A stretch of DNA of 64,000 nt. Origin: CAIKZJ01 sp964626015. Its GTDB lineage: Bacteria; Bacteroidota; Ignavibacteria; Tepidaquicellales; Tepidaquicellaceae. Below the pieces are notes generated by a model. It had not been told where the DNA came from. It saw only the letters and a program-made list of their open reading frames with translations, and made no database searches. Where the stretch lies: assembly GCA_964626015.1 (NCBI GenBank), contig CAZVCC010000004.1:1-64000 (forward strand). The letters run 5' to 3'. This document shows positions 59,587 to 64,000 of the stretch, piece after piece (position 1 is the first letter of the stretch; each line of letters opens with the position of its first letter). The translations under genes and the position numbers were made by a program.

Positions 59587-60990
59587 ATGGAACCTGTAAA
59601 ATTTGGAACAGACGGATGGAGAGCCGTTATTGGTGATACTTATACATTTGAAAATGTAAGAAGAGTTTCTCTTGCAACAGCAAGAACATTCAAGAACCAT
59701 ACCTATATTAAGAATGGTATTGTAATCGGATATGATACACGATTTCTGGGAAAAGAATTTGCACACGCTGCAGCTGAAATATTCGGTAGTGAGGGTATAA
59801 AAGTAATGATAACTGATTCATTCGTTACGACACCGACTGTATCACTGCTGTCAAGGGATTTTAATCTTGCTTACGGTGTGATGATTACTGCTTCTCATAA
59901 CCCGTTTAAGTACAATGGATTTAAGCTTAAAGATTCATTTGGCGGTTCAATGAACCCCGACGAACTTGTGAAAGTTGAAGCAGAGCTTAAGAATATAAAA
60001 ACTGTTGAGGGATATAAAAGTTTTAATGAATTGCTGAAAGACGGAACCGTAAAATACTTCGACGGCAGACATTATTACATTGATAATCTTAATAAAAAAA
60101 TTGACATAAATACTATAAATAAAGCAAATATCAAAGTGCTTTATGAAGCCATGTATGGTGCGGGACAAAATACTATTAATGAATTGATTGAGGTTGATCA
60201 GCTACATTCGGAAGTAAATCCTTTTTTCGAAGGGGGTGCTCCGGAGCCGGTAGAAAAAAACCTTTCTTTAGCTTGTCATACAACAAAAGAAGGCGGTTAT
60301 GATATTTGTATCGTGACCGACGGAGATGCAGACAGGATAGCAATAATTGATGAGAACGGAGATTTCCTTGATGCACAAAAGACGTTTGCGTTGCTCCTAA
60401 AATATCTTCACAAAACCAGAGGACTTAACGGTATAGTTGTAAGAGGTTTTTCAGCATCTGAATTAATTAAGGAATACTGCGAAAAGTATAATTTGGCTTT
60501 AGAAACTGTTCCTGTAGGGTTTAAGCATATTTCCAAACGCATGATTGAAGCTGATGTTTTAATTGGTGCCGAGGAAAGCGGAGGAATAGGAATAAAAGGT
60601 CATCTGCCAGAAAGGGATGGACTTTTTAATGGTTTATTGTACCTTGAAATGCTTGCACATACAGGGAAAAGTATATCTGAACTAAAAACCGAACTCGACG
60701 ATGAATTCGGAAAGTATTACTACAAAAGAATAGATGTGCATACTACAGAAGAATTGAAGAACATGACTCTTGAATCATGCAAAAAATTAAAATCAGGGGA
60801 TATAATAGGAGGCAAGGAAATTATATTAATTGACCCTCTTGACGGTTACAAATGTTTCTTCGGTAATGGGTGGGTTATAATTCGTGCATCAGGTACAGAA
60901 CCTTTACTTAGATTCTATTGCGAGACAAAGGGCAACGATGAAACGATTGAAATATTGAACAAAACAATCAAAAACTTTAATTTACAATAG
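59587..60990 (+). CDS. Phosphoglucomutase/phosphomannomutase family enzyme
   Basis: A 467-residue alpha-D-phosphohexomutase. FGTDGWRAVIGD opens the chain (the N-terminal phosphosugar site), the phospho-serine loop is TASHNP with Ser103, and the metal-binding loop DGDADR follows near residue 245; IGAEESGGIG and RASGTEPLLRFYCE are the sugar- and phosphate-binding loops. It interconverts hexose 1- and 6-phosphates (glucose, mannose or glucosamine). It directly precedes exopolysaccharide export genes (4 bp), so it likely supplies nucleotide-sugar precursors to that pathway. GlmM identity is not certain. Confidence 0.9.
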   Translation: MEPVKFGTDGWRAVIGDTYTFENVRRVSLATARTFKNHTYIKNGIVIGYDTRFLGKEFAHAAAEIFGSEGIKVMITDSFVTTPTVSLLSRDFNLAYGVMITASHNPFKYNGFKLKDSFGGSMNPDELVKVEAELKNIKTVEGYKSFNELLKDGTVKYFDGRHYYIDNLNKKIDINTINKANIKVLYEAMYGAGQNTINELIEVDQLHSEVNPFFEGGAPEPVEKNLSLACHTTKEGGYDICIVTDGDADRIAIIDENGDFLDAQKTFALLLKYLHKTRGLNGIVVRGFSASELIKEYCEKYNLALETVPVGFKHISKRMIEADVLIGAEESGGIGIKGHLPERDGLFNGLLYLEMLAHTGKSISELKTELDDEFGKYYYKRIDVHTTEELKNMTLESCKKLKSGDIIGGKEIILIDPLDGYKCFFGNGWVIIRASGTEPLLRFYCETKGNDETIEILNKTIKNFNLQ

Positions 60991-60994
60991 GTTA

Positions 60995-62725
60995 ATGACA
61001 AACAAGTTTTTCTTGAGCTTTTTTATGGTGTTTTTTTCTGCTAGCATTATTTTTTCACAGAATAATACAACAAATCAGCAGACAACTATTCAGAACCAGC
61101 AGCAACAAATGCAGCAAATGGGTATGCAAACTAACAACAATTTGAGAATTAACTCGGATGCTTCGGATATTTTAGGTTCACTGAATCAACAGCAAATACA
61201 GAGTTCTCAGTTTAAAACTGTTGTAGTTGATAAAGCAGTAGATCCGAATAAATACATGGTAGGCCCTAATGATGTTTTTTCACTTGGAATATATGGCTAT
61301 CTGAATCAGCAGATTCCTATAATCGTAAATGTTGAAGGGACTGTGTTGATACCGACTGTAGGGGAGGTCAAAGTTGACGGACTAACTTTAAGTGATGCAA
61401 AAAGAAAGGTAATAAATGCAGTAAAAAAGAGATATTATACTAGTGATATTAGCTTTACACTGGTAACTCCGAAGTCGTTTCTAGTAACGGTTTCAAGTAT
61501 AGTTCAAAAAAAGATTGAAGTAAATTCAATGAACAGAGTAAGTGACTTGATAACTTATGTTTATTACGATACAGTTAATGTGCAGCGAGCTCAATATGAT
61601 TTTAGCAATAGGTCTGAATTCTTTTATCCTAGTATTTCTTTACGTAACATAGAAATAATTCACAAAGATGGCAGCATATCAAATGTTGACCTTTATAGAT
61701 ATTTCTTTTCGAATGAAGATAAATACAATCCGTATTTACAGGAGGGAGATTTTGTCAAAGTACCATTAGGATTTCTGTATAAAAATTATGTAACCATCAG
61801 TGGGGCTGTCCAACTTCCCGGGGTGTATGAGTATAACAAATCGGATGATCTTGAGGCTATTATCGGATTAGGTAGAGGCTTTGATTTTAAAGCCGCTACG
61901 GACAGCATTATTGTTTACAGGACAAACGTTGACACAAAAGAATTTGAAATATTCTATTTAGATTATGATAAGGATAAGAAATTCAAAATTAGCGAATATG
62001 ACAGACTTTTTGTTAAGTATAAAACTGATTATATCAGAAACTTTAGTGTTACAGTACTAGGTGAAGTAAACGTTCCTGGAGTTTATCCAATACTTGAAAA
62101 AAGTACTAGACTAAAGGATGTAATTGAGATTGCGGGAGGGATGAAGAAAACCGCTTATTTACCCTTAAGTATACTGTTCAGAAGATATGATGAGGAATAT
62201 AATGAAAAAGATACTTTTGAGGTCATGATTAATATGAGAGCAAACGACCTTATAGTTAATGAGAAAGATAAACTAAACTTTGAAAGGGATGTACGATCAA
62301 GAAGAAACAGAGTTACAGTTGATTTTGAGAAACTTTACAATGAAAATGATACATCGCAGAATATAATACTTGAAGACAAAGATGTTGTTTATATTAATGA
62401 CAACAAGAATGTCGTTTACGTTTACGGACAAGTGGGGAGTGAAGGATTTGTTCCTTTTAAAGAAGGAGCCGATTATGAGTATTATATTGAAAAAGCAGGG
62501 GGTTATTCGCTTGCAGCAGATGAAAGCAATACAAGGATTATTAAATTCAGCACAAGAGGCTGGTTTAAACCAGAAGATACAAAGGTAGGTTCAGGTGATT
62601 TTATTTATGTACCTAAAGAAACACCTGCAGAATTTAAAGAAAGTTTGACTATTGTCGCAACTATGATTGGTGTAGTTGCAAGTATTTTAACAACTTATTT
62701 GCTGATTGTACAGCAAAACAAATAG
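60995..62725 (+). CDS. Polysaccharide export protein (Wza-like, SLBB domains)
   Basis: A 576-residue envelope protein. After a signal peptide (ending IIFSQ) comes a Gln/Asn-rich stretch (residues 23-60). The Poly_export domain begins at YMVGPNDVFSLGIYG with VEGTVLIPTVGEVKVDGL, then three SLBB-type beta-grasp domains (VTISGAVQLPGVYEY, VTVLGEVNVPGVYPIL, VVYVYGQVGSEGFVPF) and a C-terminal membrane helix (ESLTIVATMIGVVASIL...). It probably forms the export channel for an exopolysaccharide, working with the Wzz-like gene next to it. It lacks a lipobox, unlike E. coli Wza. Confidence 0.88.
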   Translation: MTNKFFLSFFMVFFSASIIFSQNNTTNQQTTIQNQQQQMQQMGMQTNNNLRINSDASDILGSLNQQQIQSSQFKTVVVDKAVDPNKYMVGPNDVFSLGIYGYLNQQIPIIVNVEGTVLIPTVGEVKVDGLTLSDAKRKVINAVKKRYYTSDISFTLVTPKSFLVTVSSIVQKKIEVNSMNRVSDLITYVYYDTVNVQRAQYDFSNRSEFFYPSISLRNIEIIHKDGSISNVDLYRYFFSNEDKYNPYLQEGDFVKVPLGFLYKNYVTISGAVQLPGVYEYNKSDDLEAIIGLGRGFDFKAATDSIIVYRTNVDTKEFEIFYLDYDKDKKFKISEYDRLFVKYKTDYIRNFSVTVLGEVNVPGVYPILEKSTRLKDVIEIAGGMKKTAYLPLSILFRRYDEEYNEKDTFEVMINMRANDLIVNEKDKLNFERDVRSRRNRVTVDFEKLYNENDTSQNIILEDKDVVYINDNKNVVYVYGQVGSEGFVPFKEGADYEYYIEKAGGYSLAADESNTRIIKFSTRGWFKPEDTKVGSGDFIYVPKETPAEFKESLTIVATMIGVVASILTTYLLIVQQNK

Positions 62726-62752
62726 TTAATATAACAAAAATTCCAAATTATA

Positions 62753-63904
62753 ATGTCAGAAAAAGCAGAAGAAAAAGGATCAGAGCTCAGCTTGGTAGAT
62801 TACCTGAATATATTTTATGAATACAAAAAATTTATTTTTTGGTTTACTATTGGATTTACGATTTTAACAATTTTTATGGTGTTTTTTGTTATGGATCCAA
62901 TCTTTTATTCATACGCAACCGTGAAGACAACAAGTAAATCAGGGGATATTTCAAGCTTAATCGGGGGAGCCGGATTAACGGGAATGGATTTCGGAGAACT
63001 TGCGGGCGGTGGTTCTGTTTATAAAGAACTTGCGCTTTATGATAACATTTTAACAAGCAGACGTGCACTTGAAGAGTTGATTATTAAGTTTCATATTATT
63101 GAAGAAGAGAAGTTTAAATATATGTATGATGCTCTTAAATATGTAAGAGAAAATGTAATAGAGTTGAAGAAAGATAAGATTGCAGGTACAATGGAGATTG
63201 GAGCATATGATAAAGATCCTAAAAAAGCAAAAGAAATCGTGGAATACTTAGTAAATACATTGAATAAGATTAATATTGAATTGAATGTGTTAAATGCTAA
63301 AAACAATAGGGAGTTTATTGAAACAAGATACAATCTCGCAAAAGAGGACTTAAAAAAATCAGAGGACAGTCTGAAAGAATTTCAGGATATTTATGGTGTG
63401 GCTCCTGATGCTCAAATAAAGGCAGCTTCGCAAATAGGCATTCAGTTAGAAGTTGAAATAAAGTCTGAAGAAGTCAAACTTGAAATTATGAAAAAAATAC
63501 TTGCGCCAGACCAGCCGGAAATAAAGCAACAAAACGAAAAAATCAGTTTGCTAAAAGCCCAGCTTAACAAAATGAGAAGTGAAAGTTCTACAGATGACCT
63601 CTTAACCTTAAAAGGTAAACCCGATGTTGCAATAAATTATCTGAGACTTGCGCGCAATATTGAAATACAAACAAAAATAGTTACGTTTCTTCTTCCGATG
63701 TACGAGCAAGCCAAAATTGAAGAGAACAGGGAAACCCCCTCCGTGATTGTCTTGGATTATCCATTCGAGCCCGACAAAAAAGTAAAACCTAAAAGGTTAA
63801 CTATAACTGTTGTCGTTTTTTTAATAGCGCTGCTTTCATCTGCTGGTATTTCAGTTATTTCGGAAAAATGGAAAATATACAGGGATTATCTGAAGACCAA
63901 ATAA
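62753..63904 (+). CDS. Chain-length determinant / polysaccharide copolymerase (Wzz-like)
   Basis: A 383-residue inner-membrane protein: helix 1 at about 30-52, a large periplasmic alpha-helical region with coiled segments (LAKEDLKKSEDSLKEFQDIY, KQQNEKISLLKAQL), and helix 2 at about 352-372, with a short cytoplasmic tail. EPDKKVKPKRLTITVVVFLI just before helix 2 is the typical P-rich GNVR/Wzz end. It controls chain length and export of the polysaccharide and pairs with the Wza-like protein upstream. There is no tyrosine-kinase domain fused to it, so any BY-kinase must be separate. 27 bp after the Wza-like gene. Confidence 0.88.
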   Translation: MSEKAEEKGSELSLVDYLNIFYEYKKFIFWFTIGFTILTIFMVFFVMDPIFYSYATVKTTSKSGDISSLIGGAGLTGMDFGELAGGGSVYKELALYDNILTSRRALEELIIKFHIIEEEKFKYMYDALKYVRENVIELKKDKIAGTMEIGAYDKDPKKAKEIVEYLVNTLNKINIELNVLNAKNNREFIETRYNLAKEDLKKSEDSLKEFQDIYGVAPDAQIKAASQIGIQLEVEIKSEEVKLEIMKKILAPDQPEIKQQNEKISLLKAQLNKMRSESSTDDLLTLKGKPDVAINYLRLARNIEIQTKIVTFLLPMYEQAKIEENRETPSVIVLDYPFEPDKKVKPKRLTITVVVFLIALLSSAGISVISEKWKIYRDYLKTK

Positions 63905-63916
63905 TATGAAATAAAG

Positions 63917-64000
63917 TTGATTAAAGATTCATCAATAGCTGAACTTATTTGTTACTTATCTTTATTATTCAGTTTTCTTGCATTTTCCGGATTACCATTT
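63917..64000 (+). CDS. Truncated membrane protein, possibly O-antigen ligase/polymerase (partial)
   Basis: Open frame from a TTG at 63917 to the window end (28 codons, no stop): a polar start (IKDSSIAEL) and then a hydrophobic helix (ICYLSLLFSFLAFSGLPF). After Wza- and Wzz-like genes, a Wzy/O-antigen-ligase type polymerase or another membrane protein is expected here, but 28 residues cannot prove it. Confidence 0.4.
   Translation, partial: MIKDSSIAELICYLSLLFSFLAFSGLPF

Overview
The window looks like a chromosomal scaffold from a low-GC (mid-30s % by eye) bacterium of the Bacteroidota/Chlorobiota/Ignavibacteria group. The main evidence is the many secreted proteins that end in the type IX secretion (T9SS) sorting domain with the NYPNPFNP-type motif, which is especially common in Ignavibacteria-like genomes. 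The weak or missing Shine-Dalgarno sites before many genes and the housekeeping set fit this, but the exact taxon is an inference.

Layout. 1-860: two copies of a structured ~70-nt repeat, then tRNA-Arg(TCT) with a stray copy of its own 3' half downstream. 0.86-11.2 kb: lipoprotein, tig, clpP, a CorA-like transporter and an M64 peptidase on +; then an Omp28-like T9SS protein, a POT-like transporter, a small lipoprotein and a HerA-like ATPase on -. 11.2-13.5 kb: a MITE-like inverted-repeat element, a YCF48-type T9SS protein and tRNA-Ser(GCT). 13.6-21.1 kb: a strong sigma70-type promoter drives a tight three-gene operon (opine-dehydrogenase family, B12-dependent glutamate-mutase-like enzyme, asparagine synthetase). 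It is followed by iorA and iorB, which are split by a GxxExxY gene carried between inverted CACTAAG-type repeats. iorA holds a 100-N scaffold gap whose flanks are identical, so the gap is probably an assembly artefact.

21-32 kb is a surface-protein block. It has a YCF48-like propeller protein, an orphan sorting-domain fragment, a giant ~2,230-residue protein with 28 predicted propeller blades in multiples of seven and a C-terminal dockerin, and a smaller T9SS-sorted partner. 32-43 kb holds a lone receiver domain, deoA plus an anchored nuclease, guaB, a BI-1 family protein, a methyltransferase, small stress-type proteins, another YCF48 protein, a freshly decayed pseudogene and an NlpC/P60 peptidase. 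The gaps here carry heptad-repeat arrays interrupted by GC-rich palindromes. 43-49 kb holds a lamin-tail-domain protein and two GT-C-type membrane glycosyltransferases.

49-54 kb holds an 11-bp-period array, tRNA-Pro(GGG), again with a copy of its own 3' end downstream, and two tandem paralogous T9SS proteins that share even their terminators. 54-64 kb holds SRAP, proS, maf, a flippase-like membrane protein, a methyltransferase, a B12-binding mutase subunit, phosphoglucomutase and the start of a capsule/exopolysaccharide export locus (Wza-like, Wzz-like, and a truncated membrane gene at the edge).

The best candidates for something undescribed are the GxxExxY cassette with its heptad inverted repeats, which interrupts iorA-iorB, and the solo arrays of the same kind elsewhere; the repeated tRNA 3'-end duplications; the opine-DH/B12-mutase/AsnB operon; and the 28-blade dockerin protein. 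All functional claims are from reading the sequence and remembered family features; no searches were run.
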